64,000 nucleotides of DNA from the NCBI RefSeq assembly GCF_004365705.1, contig NZ_SOBN01000003.1, positions 434,001-498,000 on the forward strand, in the 5' to 3' direction. The notes below the pieces were generated by a model. It saw only the letters and a list, made by a program, of their open reading frames with translations, was not told the origin of the DNA and ran no database searches. This stretch comes from Streptomyces sp. 846.5. GTDB lineage: Bacteria; Actinomycetota; Actinomycetes; Streptomycetales; Streptomycetaceae. Positions 16,781 through 25,340 of this stretch are shown in pieces (the first letter of the stretch is position 1; the number at the start of each line of letters is the position of its first letter). Made by a program: the position numbers and the translations under genes.

Positions 16781-18733
16781 CTAGACCACTGACCGCTCAC
16801 CCAACTCAGCCAGCATCCCGGCCACGATCCCGACTCCGTCGAGAGTCAGCACCGACTCCGGATGGAACTGCACCCCCGCGAACCCCGGCCCCCGCAGCGC
16901 GAAGACGTCACCCGTCACCGCGTCACGGCTCACCTCGATCCCCCGTGCCGCGAGCCGCGCGACATCGCCCGAGTCGCACACCGCCGTGAACGTGTTGTAG
17001 AAGCCCACCGTCCGTGCCGTCCCGAAGAGGTCGATCCGCTCCTGCGCGCCCTGGTACGGCACGGCCTTCCGTCGTAGCGGAAGCCCCAGGGACGCGCACA
17101 GCAGCTGGTGGCTCAAGCAGACCGCGAGCAGTCCGTCCGGCCGCCCGGTCGCCATCAGCTCGCCCACCACGCCCTGCATCCGTCGCATCTTCTGGTCCGT
17201 CAGATCGGCCGGGTCGCCCGGGCCGGGGCCCAGCACCAGCGGGCCCCGGTGCGCGGCGACCGCCTCGGCCAGACCGGGGAGGTCATAGCGGCGGACGGTG
17301 ACCCGGTGCCCCAGCGAGCGCAGCAGATGCGCCAGCATCGAGGTGAAGGTGTCCTCGCAGTCGATCACCAGGACGTGCCGCGGGTCGTCGGTGGCCGGGG
17401 CCGCGGTCTGCATCCGCAGCCAGAACGGCGCCAGGTTGCTCCGCCTGGCGTCCAGCGCGGCCTGCACCCGGTGGTTGTCGGCCAGCCGGGGCGCCCGCCC
17501 TGCCCCCGCCGTCGTCCCGGCCCCGGCCCGCGCCGGAACCGCGCCGATCGCGCCGAGCACCCCCGCCGCCTTGGCGTGCGTCTCGGCCACCTCCGCGTAG
17601 GGGTCGGAGTGCCGCACCAGCGTCGCGCCGACCCGCACCGCCAGCCTGCCGCTCGCCGGGTCGATGTCGGCGGTGCGGATCAGGATGGGGGAGTCCAGGG
17701 TCTGGCCCCCGCCGGAGGTGCGGCCGATCAGCGCCAGCGCGCCCGCGTAGTAGCCGCGCCCGGTCGGCTCGTAGCGGGAGATGACCCGGGTCGCGTTCTG
17801 CAGCGGGCTGCCGGTGACGGTGGCGGCGAACATGGTCTCCCGGAGCACCTGGCGGACGTCCAGGGTGGTGCGTCCGCGCAGCTCGTACTCGGTGTGGGCG
17901 AGGTTGGCCATCTCCTTGAGGCGCGGGCCCAGCACCTGGCCGCCCAGGTCGCCGACCGCGCACATCATCTTGAGCTCCTCGTCCACGACCATGGTGAGCT
18001 CCTCCAGCTCCTTGGGGTCGTGCAGGAACGCGAGCAGCGACTCCAGGCCGGGGCCCTCGGCCGGGTAGCGGTACGTCCCGGAGATCGGGTTCATCACCAC
18101 CGTCCCGCCGGCCTGCCGGACATGGACCTCGGGACTGGCCCCCACCAGCACCCTCTCGCCGGTGTGCACCAGGAAGGTCCAGTACGCCCCGCGCTCCTGC
18201 TCCAGCAGCCGCCGGAACAGGGTCAGCGCCAGCGCCGGGGAGAAGTCCCGCAGGGTCCCGGTGAAGTCGCGCCGGATGACGAAGTTGGCCCCCTCGCCCC
18301 GGCCGATCTCGTCCTCGATCACCCGCCGGACGATCTCCGCGTAGGCGTCGTCCGAGAGGTCGAACCCGCCGTCGTCCAGCCGGACCGGGAGCTGCGGCAG
18401 CGCCGCCCGCAGCTCGGCCAGCGGCAGGGCGAACGACTCGCGCACCTTCAGGGCCTGCAGCGGGGTGCCGTCGTCGCGGGCCTCGAAGCCGCGTTCCCGC
18501 AGCTGCCGGTAGGGGACCAGGGCCAGCAGGTCGTGCACCGGGACGCCGGGAGCGCCCTCGGGCAGCGGCAGCTGCGCCAGCGTCTCGTAGCTGCCGACCT
18601 CGCCGAACAGCACCTCGACGGTGTCCGGGGCGAGCCGTGGGGCGCGGCGGTGCAGCAGGGCGAAGGGTTCGCCGGCGTCGACGAGCCTGGCGACCAGGGC
18701 AGCGGCATCGACCGGATCAGTGGCGTTGGTCAC
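16781..18733 (-). CDS. Fused anthranilate synthase (TrpE-TrpG / PhzE-type)
   Basis: 650 residues. Residues 1 to about 410 are the chorismate-binding enzyme (NPISGTYRYPAEG, DEELKMMCAVGDLGG, TGSPLQNATRVISRYE, GRGYYAGALALIGR). The rest is a class I glutamine amidotransferase with LVLGPGPGDP, the nucleophile Cys of AVCLSHQLL and the His-Glu of VQFHPES. It converts chorismate and glutamine to anthranilate, or to 2-amino-2-deoxyisochorismate if truly PhzE-like. The tryptophan attenuator upstream argues for a tryptophan-pathway role. No phenazine genes are nearby. Confidence 0.92.
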   Translation of the reverse strand: MTNATDPVDAAALVARLVDAGEPFALLHRRAPRLAPDTVEVLFGEVGSYETLAQLPLPEGAPGVPVHDLLALVPYRQLRERGFEARDDGTPLQALKVRESFALPLAELRAALPQLPVRLDDGGFDLSDDAYAEIVRRVIEDEIGRGEGANFVIRRDFTGTLRDFSPALALTLFRRLLEQERGAYWTFLVHTGERVLVGASPEVHVRQAGGTVVMNPISGTYRYPAEGPGLESLLAFLHDPKELEELTMVVDEELKMMCAVGDLGGQVLGPRLKEMANLAHTEYELRGRTTLDVRQVLRETMFAATVTGSPLQNATRVISRYEPTGRGYYAGALALIGRTSGGGQTLDSPILIRTADIDPASGRLAVRVGATLVRHSDPYAEVAETHAKAAGVLGAIGAVPARAGAGTTAGAGRAPRLADNHRVQAALDARRSNLAPFWLRMQTAAPATDDPRHVLVIDCEDTFTSMLAHLLRSLGHRVTVRRYDLPGLAEAVAAHRGPLVLGPGPGDPADLTDQKMRRMQGVVGELMATGRPDGLLAVCLSHQLLCASLGLPLRRKAVPYQGAQERIDLFGTARTVGFYNTFTAVCDSGDVARLAARGIEVSRDAVTGDVFALRGPGFAGVQFHPESVLTLDGVGIVAGMLAELGERSVV

Positions 18734-18808
18734 AGCGGGAGCCTTTCCGAGGGAGGTGCGGCGGGAGTGGTGCCGGCCGGCTCGGGGCGGTGTCCGCTGG
18801 AGAAGCAG

Positions 18809-18834
18809 AACGGCCGCCCCGAGGGGCGGCCGTT
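18809..18834 (-). terminator. trp attenuator: terminator hairpin
   Basis: 12-bp perfect GC stem (18809-18820 with 18823-18834), two-nt loop, between the leader peptide and the anthranilate synthase gene. The 3' side has only a weak U run, as is usual in high-GC actinobacteria. The alternative antiterminator pairs 18863-18875, inside the leader ORF, with 18817-18831; forming it destroys this hairpin. Confidence 0.85.
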
Positions 18835-18856
18835 GAGTCTGCGTGGGAACGCGCGA

Positions 18857-18913
18857 TCAGTGGGCCGCCTCGGGGACGGTCCACCACCAGGAGTAGGTGC
18901 GCTGCGTATTCAC
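18857..18913 (-). CDS. trpL: trp leader peptide with three consecutive Trp codons
   Basis: An 18-residue ORF, MNTQRTYSWWWTVPEAAH, starts at GTG 18913 and ends at TGA. Ribosome stalling at the Trp codons when charged tRNA-Trp is scarce would free region 2 (18863-18875) to form the antiterminator. A -10-like TAAGGT ends seven nt before the GTG, so the leader mRNA is probably leaderless. A trp attenuator of this kind is known upstream of an anthranilate synthase gene in Streptomyces venezuelae. The ORF is too short for normal gene finders. Confidence 0.9.
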   Translation of the reverse strand: MNTQRTYSWWWTVPEAAH

Positions 18914-19021
18914 GGCCCCGACCTTAGCGGATCGGGAGGCGGAGCGGCATCAGATCAGCGGCATGTCTCAGTCAGCGGTCGCCAGGACATTTCGGTTGCG
19001 TTACCCCGTAGCCTTGGCCCT

Positions 19022-20386
19022 GTGACCGTGACCGTTGAAACCCACCCCGAAGGGGACGGAGCCCAGGGCTTCTCCTGGCAGTCCCTTCCCGCGGCGCAGC
19101 AGCCCGAGTGGCCGGACCCCGAGGCTCTGCGCAAGTCCCTTGCGGACCTCGCCTCCTATCCGCCGCTCGTGTTCGCCGGCGAGTGCGATCAGCTGCGCAC
19201 CCGTCTCGCCGCCGTGGCCCAGGGTGAGGCGTTCCTGCTCCAGGGCGGCGACTGCGCCGAGGCCTTCGACGGCGTTTCGGCGGACCAGATCCGCAACAAG
19301 CTGAAGACGCTGCTGCAGATGGCCGTGGTCCTCACCTACGCCGCCTCCGTCCCGGTGGTGAAGGTCGGCCGGATCGCGGGCCAGTACTCCAAGCCGCGCT
19401 CCAAGCCCACCGAGACCCGCGACGGCGTGACCCTGCCGGTGTACCGGGGCGACTCGGTGAACGGCTTCGCCTTCACGCCCGAGTCGCGCCGCCCGGACCC
19501 GGAGCGGCTGAAGCGGATGTACAACGCCTCCGCCTCCACCCTCAACCTGGTCCGCGCCTTCACCACCGGCGGCTACGCGGACCTCCGCCAGGTCCACGCC
19601 TGGAACCAGGACTTCGTCCGCAACTCGCCCTCCGGTCAGCGCTACGAGCGCCTCGCCAAGGAGATCGACAGCGCGCTGTCCTTCATGAACGCCTGCGGGG
19701 TGGACCCGGAGGAGTTCCGTACGGTCGAGTTCTACTCCTCGCACGAGGCGCTGGTGCTGGACTACGAGACGGCGCTGACCCGCACCGACTCCCGTACCGG
19801 CAAGCTCTACGACGTCTCCGGCCACATGGTCTGGATCGGCGAGCGCACCCGGCAGCTGGACCACGCCCACATCGAGTTCGCCTCGCAGATCAGCAACCCG
19901 ATCGGGGTGAAGCTCGGCCCGACCACCACCGTGGACGAGGCGCTGACGCTGATCGACCGGCTGGACCCGAAGCGCGAGCCGGGCCGGCTCACCTTCATCA
20001 CCCGGATGGGCGCGGGCAAGGTCCGCGACAACCTGCCCGAGCTGGTGGAGAAGGTCACCGCGAGCGGCGCCGTGCCGGTGTGGATCTGCGACCCGATGCA
20101 CGGCAACACCTTCGAGGCGGAGACCGGGCACAAGACCCGCCGCTTCGACGACGTGCTCGACGAGGTCAAGGGCTTCTTCGAGGTGCACCGTGCGCTGGGC
20201 ACCCACCCGGGCGGCATCCATGTGGAGCTGACCGGCGACGATGTCACCGAGTGCGTGGGGGGCGGCGACGAGGTCTTCGTCGACGACCTGCACCAGCGCT
20301 ACGAGACGGCCTGCGACCCGCGGCTCAACCGCAGCCAGTCGCTGGACCTGGCGTTCCTCGTAGCGGAGATGTACCGAGGCGCGTAG
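19022..20386 (+). CDS. aroH: Class II 3-deoxy-7-phosphoheptulonate (DAHP) synthase
   Basis: 454 residues, the plant/actinobacterial type II enzyme that condenses PEP and erythrose 4-phosphate at the start of the shikimate pathway. Seen: LLQGGDCAEAFDG with the metal-ligand Cys, KVGRIAGQYSKPRS, FYSSHEALVLDYE, SGHMVWIGERTRQLDHAHIE, and CDPMHGNTFEA. The start is GTG 19022 (a second GTG two codons on is possible); the frame upstream is only the antisense of the anthranilate gene. TAGCCT seven nt ahead suggests a leaderless mRNA. It is divergent from the trp attenuator, so the first aromatic step and the Trp branch share one promoter region. Confidence 0.95.
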   Translation: MTVTVETHPEGDGAQGFSWQSLPAAQQPEWPDPEALRKSLADLASYPPLVFAGECDQLRTRLAAVAQGEAFLLQGGDCAEAFDGVSADQIRNKLKTLLQMAVVLTYAASVPVVKVGRIAGQYSKPRSKPTETRDGVTLPVYRGDSVNGFAFTPESRRPDPERLKRMYNASASTLNLVRAFTTGGYADLRQVHAWNQDFVRNSPSGQRYERLAKEIDSALSFMNACGVDPEEFRTVEFYSSHEALVLDYETALTRTDSRTGKLYDVSGHMVWIGERTRQLDHAHIEFASQISNPIGVKLGPTTTVDEALTLIDRLDPKREPGRLTFITRMGAGKVRDNLPELVEKVTASGAVPVWICDPMHGNTFEAETGHKTRRFDDVLDEVKGFFEVHRALGTHPGGIHVELTGDDVTECVGGGDEVFVDDLHQRYETACDPRLNRSQSLDLAFLVAEMYRGA

Positions 20387-20403
20387 CCCCGGCCGGTGTG
20401 ACG

Positions 20404-20447
20404 AAGACCCCTCCGGATCTGCGAAAGCGGAACCGGAGGGGTCTTTT
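20404..20447 (+). terminator. Intrinsic terminator after DAHP synthase
   Basis: 13-bp perfect stem (20404-20416 with 20433-20445) with a 16-nt loop and a short T run, 18 nt past the stop codon. Confidence 0.9.
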
Positions 20448-20466
20448 AGCACCTGCTCCGATTGGG

Positions 20467-20485
20467 TAAGGTTAGCCTTAGCTCA
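20467..20485 (+). promoter_or_regulatory. Iron-box-like site upstream of bfd (DmdR/IdeR family)
   Basis: The 19-mer taaggttagccttagctca resembles the actinobacterial iron box (TTAGGTTAGGCTAACCTAA), matching best in its left half; TAAGGTTAGCCTTA is itself nearly palindromic. It ends 26 nt before the bfd ATG. Binding by an iron-sensing repressor would switch the ferredoxin on when iron is low, which suits release of iron from bacterioferritin. Confidence 0.72.
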
Positions 20486-20511
20486 ACCGGACGCCATCGG
20501 AAAGGACCGTC

Positions 20512-20766
20512 ATGTACGTGTGCGTGTGCCATGCGGTCACCGAGCAGCGCGTCCGTGCGGAGATCGCCTCCGGGGCCACCACGCCCCGCCAGGTCGCCAA
20601 CGGCTGCAAGGCCGGAACCGACTGCGGCTCCTGCGTCCGCCGGATACAGTCCATCCTCGGCAACGAGGGCGCCCGCCCCTGCCCGACCGCCCGCCTCGCC
20701 GCACTGCTGGGCCTCCCGGCGCCGGCAGCCGAGGAGAAGGCGAAGGCCGGCGCCGAGGCCGCCTGA
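20512..20766 (+). CDS. bfd: Bacterioferritin-associated ferredoxin
   Basis: 84 residues. The [2Fe-2S] ligands Cys4, Cys6, Cys38 and Cys41 (YVCVCHAVT and DCGSC) match Bfd exactly. Bfd docks on bacterioferritin near its heme and passes electrons that reduce and release stored iron. A GGAAAGGA site precedes the ATG. The bacterioferritin gene converges on it with only 20 nt between stops. Confidence 0.93.
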   Translation: MYVCVCHAVTEQRVRAEIASGATTPRQVANGCKAGTDCGSCVRRIQSILGNEGARPCPTARLAALLGLPAPAAEEKAKAGAEAA

Positions 20767-20786
20767 CTGCGGGCCCGCTTCAGCGT

Positions 20787-21266
20787 CTAACTGTCCGGCT
20801 GCTCGATCAGCGACTGGATGTAGAGCGGCTCGCCCAGTTTCTCCAGCAGTTCGAGCTGGGTGTCCAGGTAATCGATGTGGTGCTCCTCGTCCTTGAGGAT
20901 GTGCTCGAAGATGTTGGCCGAGGTCACGTCGCCCTTGGCCCGCATCACCACGATGCCGCGCCGCAGCCGGTCGATCGCCTCCACCTCGACCTGGCGGTCG
21001 GCCGTGAACATCTCGCCGACGGTCTGGCCCACCCGGATGTGGAACAGCCGCTGGTAGTTGGGCAGTCCGTCGAGGAAGAGGATCCGGTCGGTGAGGATCT
21101 CCGCGTGCTTCATCTCGTCGATGGACTCGGAGCGGGTGTACTTTGCGAGCTTGGTCCAGCCGAAGTTCTCCTGCATCTTGTAATGCAGAAAGTATTGATT
21201 GATCGCGGTCAATTCCGCAGTCAGCTGCTCATTGAGGAACTCGATGACCTCGGGGTCGCCCTGCAT
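20787..21266 (-). CDS. bfr: Bacterioferritin
   Basis: 159 residues, complete four-helix ferritin. The ferroxidase ligands are all in the expected positions (Glu18, Glu51, His54, Glu94, Glu127, His130), and Met52, the axial heme ligand shared between subunits, is present. It assembles into a 24-mer that oxidises and stores iron. The start at 21266 has AAAGGGTG seven nt upstream and gives the family's usual MQGDPEVIE N-terminus; a longer frame to 21308 adds nothing conserved. Confidence 0.96.
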   Translation of the reverse strand: MQGDPEVIEFLNEQLTAELTAINQYFLHYKMQENFGWTKLAKYTRSESIDEMKHAEILTDRILFLDGLPNYQRLFHIRVGQTVGEMFTADRQVEVEAIDRLRRGIVVMRAKGDVTSANIFEHILKDEEHHIDYLDTQLELLEKLGEPLYIQSLIEQPDS

Positions 21267-21403
21267 CGTTCGCACCCTTTCTATGCCGCTCAAGATGGTT
21301 CGGGGCATAGTTCCACTACGGAGGATCGAGTTCCAGTAAGGTCACACTCGCCTCCGGGGTCCCCGTGTGCTGTCATCCGGCCGCGATCTGTCACCATGGA
21401 GGC

Positions 21404-22042
21404 ATGGGTCAGTCCGAGAACGAGCAGGCCAGGGCCCAGGAGCCCGGCGAGGCGGAGCTTCCGCCGGGCCAGCGCCTGCAGCGTGGATGGCCGGTTCTGC
21501 ACTACGGGCCCGTCCCCCGATTCAAGCCTTTGACGTGGGAGTTCCAGGTATTTGGAGCAACGGTCTCGGGGGACAAGCACAGCTGGGACCACGAGGGATT
21601 CATGACCCTGCCGAGAACCACGGTGACCGCGGATCTTCACTGCGTCACCCGTTTCAGCATGCTGGGCAGTCGCTGGGGCGGGGTCTCGACGGCGACCATT
21701 CTGGAACTCGCACCGCCGGCCCCAGAAGTCACCCATGTGATGGTATGGGCCGAGTACGGCTTCAGTTCCAACCTGCGCCTCGCCGACTTCGCCGACGAGT
21801 CCTCCCTCTTCGCCACGCACCGCAACGGCGACCCGCTCACGGTCGAGCACGGTTTCCCGGTACGCCTCGTCGTCCCGCACCTCTACGCCTGGAAGGGCCC
21901 CAAATGGGTCCGCGGCGTCGAGTACATGACCGCCGACCGCCGCGGTTTCTGGGAGGAACGCGGCTACCACAACATCGGCGACCCCTGGGCCGAGCAGCGC
22001 TACTCCTACCAGGAGGTCCCGGGCGACGGCCCGGAGCTCTGA
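21404..22042 (+). CDS. Sulfite-oxidase-like (molybdopterin-dependent) protein
   Basis: 212 residues of the oxidoreductase molybdopterin-binding domain. Cys80 in TADLHCVTRFSMLG is in the place of the molybdenum-ligating cysteine. The C-terminal VPHLYAWKGPKWVRGVEYMT and FWEERGYHNIGDPWAEQRY are typical of the actinobacterial YedY-like branch. There is no Tat signal, so it is cytoplasmic, unlike YedY/MsrP. The start at 21404 has GGAGG very close. No membrane partner is adjacent. Confidence 0.87.
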   Translation: MGQSENEQARAQEPGEAELPPGQRLQRGWPVLHYGPVPRFKPLTWEFQVFGATVSGDKHSWDHEGFMTLPRTTVTADLHCVTRFSMLGSRWGGVSTATILELAPPAPEVTHVMVWAEYGFSSNLRLADFADESSLFATHRNGDPLTVEHGFPVRLVVPHLYAWKGPKWVRGVEYMTADRRGFWEERGYHNIGDPWAEQRYSYQEVPGDGPEL

Positions 22043-22085
22043 AATCGGTTTGCCCCGATCGGCCGGGGTCGGCAGGATCGCGGGC

Positions 22086-22640
22086 ATGGAGCATCCTGCT
22101 GAGGTACTGGTGTACGACCGGGTCGAGCTGCGTCGCAAGCGCCTCGTCGACGTCGACGCGCAGCACCGGGTGGTGCTGGAGTCGCTGGAGCACCTGACCC
22201 CCTGGATGCCCTGGGCCTCCGGCTACTCCCGGGACTCCCTGCAGGAGCATCTGACCGAGACTCAGGCTGCCTGGGAGTCGGGTCAGGCGTACGACTACAT
22301 GATCGTCAGCGAGGGGGAGATCGTCGGCTCCTGCAGTCTGATGCGGCGGATCGGCCCGGGCGGTCTGGAGATCGGCTACTGGATCCACCCGGACCGCACC
22401 GGTCGGGGCCTGGTGACCATGGCCACGGCCGCCCTCGTCGAGGCGGCCTTCGCCCTCCCCGGCACCACCCACGTCGAGATCCACCACGACGAGGCCAACA
22501 CTGCCAGCGGCGCAGTCCCCCGCCGGCTCGGCTTCACCGTCGTCTCCCGCGAGAAGGACCCCACCCGCGGCGGCGCCCCCGCCGAATCCGGCATCACCGT
22601 CATCCACCGCCTGGACCGCCTGGACCGCATGGCGCGGTAG
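22086..22640 (+). CDS. GNAT family N-acetyltransferase (RimJ/RimL-like)
   Basis: 184 residues. Acetyl-CoA binding region RTGRGLVTMATAALVEAAF, with beta-bulge EIGYWIHPDRTGRG and the late NTASGAVPRRLGFTVV in the order of the RimJ/RimL group. It acetylates a protein N-terminus or a small amine; the acceptor is unknown. ATG 22086 gives the usual N-terminus; a TTG at 22050 is unlikely. Confidence 0.87.
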   Translation: MEHPAEVLVYDRVELRRKRLVDVDAQHRVVLESLEHLTPWMPWASGYSRDSLQEHLTETQAAWESGQAYDYMIVSEGEIVGSCSLMRRIGPGGLEIGYWIHPDRTGRGLVTMATAALVEAAFALPGTTHVEIHHDEANTASGAVPRRLGFTVVSREKDPTRGGAPAESGITVIHRLDRLDRMAR

Positions 22641-22671
22641 CCCGTGAGCTCTGGCGCACGGCTCGGCGGGC

Positions 22672-23844
22672 TCACAACACCGCGGTGACGGGATGGGCCC
22701 AGAGGCCCGACATCGGCAGTGCGGTGATGCGGTCGCCGAACGGAAGCACTTCGTCGCCGAGATAGAACACGACGCCATTCGCGAACCGCTCACCGATGGC
22801 ATCGCGCAGATAGGCGAGATGCCGGAAGTCCTCGGCGCGCACTGTGGACGAGGCCTTGACCTCAACCGCTCCTACCCGACCGTCCCTCGTCTCGAGGACC
22901 AGATCGACCTCCGCCCCGCTGCTCTCGCGATAGTGGTGCACGGAGATGAGTTCGTCGGCCCAGGCGACCTGCTTGGCGATCTCGCCGAAGACGAAGGTCT
23001 CGGTGAGCGGGCCGAGTTCCGGGCTTGTGGTCGACGCCATGGAACTGGGGCTCGCGCCCAGAATGTGCGCGGCCAGTCCGCTGTCGACCAGGTGGACCTT
23101 CGGATGCTTCACCATGCGCTTCGACAGGTTGCGTGACCAGATGGGTACCTCGTGCACGAGGAAGACCACCTCCAGGAGGCCGACGTACCGGGCGACTGTC
23201 TCCCTTCGCAGCTCAGTTCGTTGGGCGAGCGCGGTGATGACGAGCTCCTGACTGGTTGCTGCGGCAAGCGCCCGCAGTACCTGCCTCGCTGCAGAGGGCT
23301 CGTTGACCCGTGCCATCTCGCGAAGATCCCGGTCGGTGACGGTGGCGATGTAGTCGTCGAACCAGCTTGCCCGAGCGCGAGTCGGCATCTTCAGCGGCTC
23401 GGGAAATCCGCCGCGCCAGATGGTCTCGACGTAGTCGGCACGGCCCAGTCGCTCCGGCTCGAGATTCCGCAGCATCTCGGTGCGCCCCATGAGCGCATGG
23501 GTGAACTGCTCTGGCCGGCCGCGCATCTCACCCTGGCTCAACGGCCAGACCTCAACCAGGCCCGCACGACCCGCCAGCGACTCCGACAGGGTCGGCACTG
23601 TGAGGAAGCGGGAGGAGCCCGCGAGGTAGTACTGGCCCTTGGACCAGTCGGAGTCCACGACCGCCTTGATCTCACGAACCAGGGGATCCCCGCCGCGCTG
23701 GACTTCGTCGATGTAGCGCGGTGTTCCCCCTTCTCGGACGAACGCGGCCGGATCCTGCAGAGCGGCCTGAAGCACCGATTCCTGGTCGAGGTTGCGGAAG
23801 GCGCCGCCCTTGGCTTGCCCCGAAATCCACACTCCCTGGAGCAT
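22672..23844 (-). pseudogene. AAA_14/DUF4143 ATPase lacking its P-loop (5'-truncated)
   Basis: A 390-residue frame matches the family from just after the first strands: FRNLDQESVLQAALQDPAAF, the Walker B-like PRYIDEVQRGGDPLVREIKA, LAGSSRFLTVPTLSESLAGR, EVWPLSQGEM, and the C-terminal DUF4143 part (RESSGAEVDLVLE, GAVEVKASST). The ~40 residues normally before this, with GPRQSGKTT-like Walker A, are absent; in-frame stops lie three and four codons upstream of the ATG. ATP binding should be lost. GC is visibly lower than in flanking genes (about 60-70% in the blocks I counted). It is probably a decayed horizontally acquired gene. Confidence 0.65.
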
Positions 23845-23874
23845 CGCACGCGTTCACTAGGAGTTTCAGCAGGG

Positions 23875-23909
23875 CTTCCCTAGGCAAACCCGCAGGCCTT
23901 CCCTAGGCA
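23875..23909. repeat. 12-bp direct repeat beside the truncated ATPase
   Basis: cttccctaggca occurs at 23875-23886 and 23898-23909, just upstream of the point where the ATPase lost its N-terminus. Such a pair could be the scar of an insertion or deletion. The rest of the interval to 23976 shows nothing else. Confidence 0.7.
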
Positions 23910-23976
23910 TTTGAGCGTCACTGCTGGTAGTCGAGACAGCAAGGCGTCGAGGTGGCCAGTCGCTGCCGAGAGTTCG

Positions 23977-25239
23977 TCACTCGAAGGAGTGAAGGGAGGG
24001 AGGGGGAAGGGCCGGACCTGACGGATCAGAGTGTCGGCGGAGGGTCAGGCCCCGTCTGAGGACCGTGCCCAGCGTTAGTCCGGTCAGCAGCAGTGCGGCT
24101 GCGAAGCCGTACCAGGATGGTTGCAGTGGGCAGGGCACGGCTTCGGCGTGGAAGGAGATCGCTTCCAGGGCCAGGAGGCCCGGCAGACAGCCGAGCACCC
24201 ACCAGCGGAAGGGCACTTTCAGCCGCCGGATGCGTGCACGCAGGAGTGCGGTGGCCCAGACGGCGAAGAAGAGGGCCAACGCCCCCATGCCGATGATCGA
24301 GGCGACGTCCGTGTCCACGAGGTGGGTCGCTGAGGAGGAGGTGCGGGCGGAGGCTTGGCCGTCGAGGACGGCGACCACCGGCCCCCTGCCGATCTCTTCG
24401 ATGCCGACCTCGGTGCCCGGAGCCAGGGAGCTCAGCCAGGGCGGCGCGGCGCCGAACGACACGCCGTTGTCGCCGATCAGGAGCTCGACGTCGCCGAAGC
24501 CATCGTGCTCCCGTACCACCGTGTCGACCTCGACGTTGTACCGGTTCAGGCAGGCGCCCTCCACTGAGTACACGACTGTTCCGTCGAGCTGTTCGATGGG
24601 GCAGCGGCTTGCGCTGAGTTCCGCCTGCGCGGCCTGCCGGTCGGTCGCGATCTGGTTCGCGGGGACAAGCAGGATGGCGAGGGCGAGGGCCGCGACCAGG
24701 TACTGCCAGATGCCGGTGCGTCGCATGCTGGGCTTCGGGGCCCAGCTCGTGGGAATGGAATCGGCGGGCGCTGCAGCGAAACGGCGGGCGACGGCGATGA
24801 TCTTTTCTGCGTTCTCGGGGAAGGCCGGATCGCTGACCCACGGGGAGGACATGACCACTGGCAGAGTGCGGTGACGGCCGTTGCGGCGGGTGACCCGGAT
24901 TGTCTCGGTGGTCCCCATACGAGTCCCCTGGAGGCGGATCTCCACTGCGTCGACGTCGGCCCAGTCGATGTGGCGCACCGACAGGCCGCCGCGGGAGTAG
25001 CCGATCCCCGAGGAGTCGACCCGGCACCAGGCCCGTCGGTAGGCCCAGCGGATGTAGCCGAGTACGACCACGATCGCCGTCGTCGTCCCCGCAGCGGCCC
25101 AGATGTGCCCGTTCAGCGAGAGCCTTGCGATATTGATCGCGATCCCAAACCCGGGCAGGATCCCCACTGCCCAGGCGACTTTCGGCCGCTCGGCCCCCCT
25201 GAACACCAGTTCGTCCACGACTGCGGAGCGTACGGCCAC
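23977..25239 (-). CDS. Hypothetical multi-pass membrane protein with PH-like domain
   Basis: 420 residues. Two N-terminal helices (about 21-65) are followed by a bacterial PH-like stretch (WCRVDSSGIGYSRGGLSVRHIDW through IRVTRRNGRHRTLPVV). A third helix (about 178-196), a ~110-residue outer segment with two cysteines, and three further helices (about 315-400) follow. The start is GTG at 25239. No catalytic motif is visible. The arrangement suggests a membrane sensor or scaffold, but function is unknown. GC is lower than in the core genes around it. Confidence 0.7.
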   Translation of the reverse strand: MAVRSAVVDELVFRGAERPKVAWAVGILPGFGIAINIARLSLNGHIWAAAGTTTAIVVVLGYIRWAYRRAWCRVDSSGIGYSRGGLSVRHIDWADVDAVEIRLQGTRMGTTETIRVTRRNGRHRTLPVVMSSPWVSDPAFPENAEKIIAVARRFAAAPADSIPTSWAPKPSMRRTGIWQYLVAALALAILLVPANQIATDRQAAQAELSASRCPIEQLDGTVVYSVEGACLNRYNVEVDTVVREHDGFGDVELLIGDNGVSFGAAPPWLSSLAPGTEVGIEEIGRGPVVAVLDGQASARTSSSATHLVDTDVASIIGMGALALFFAVWATALLRARIRRLKVPFRWWVLGCLPGLLALEAISFHAEAVPCPLQPSWYGFAAALLLTGLTLGTVLRRGLTLRRHSDPSGPALPPPSLHSFE

Positions 25240-25340
25240 TGCCGGCCGCTGCGACAGGGGTGATCCGGGCAGCGTGGCTCGCGGCTTGCTTCCCGGATCT
25301 GCGTCCTCGGGCGGTCAGCAGGTTGACGGACGCTCAGCTG

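Noticed and set aside
16781-18733. Phenazine biosynthesis (PhzE)
   Set aside because: The fusion resembles PhzE, but no other phz gene is near and a tryptophan attenuator controls it.
17108-19021. N-terminal extension of the DAHP synthase frame
   Set aside because: The extra ~640 residues are the antisense of the anthranilate synthase and trp leader; the enzyme starts at 19022.
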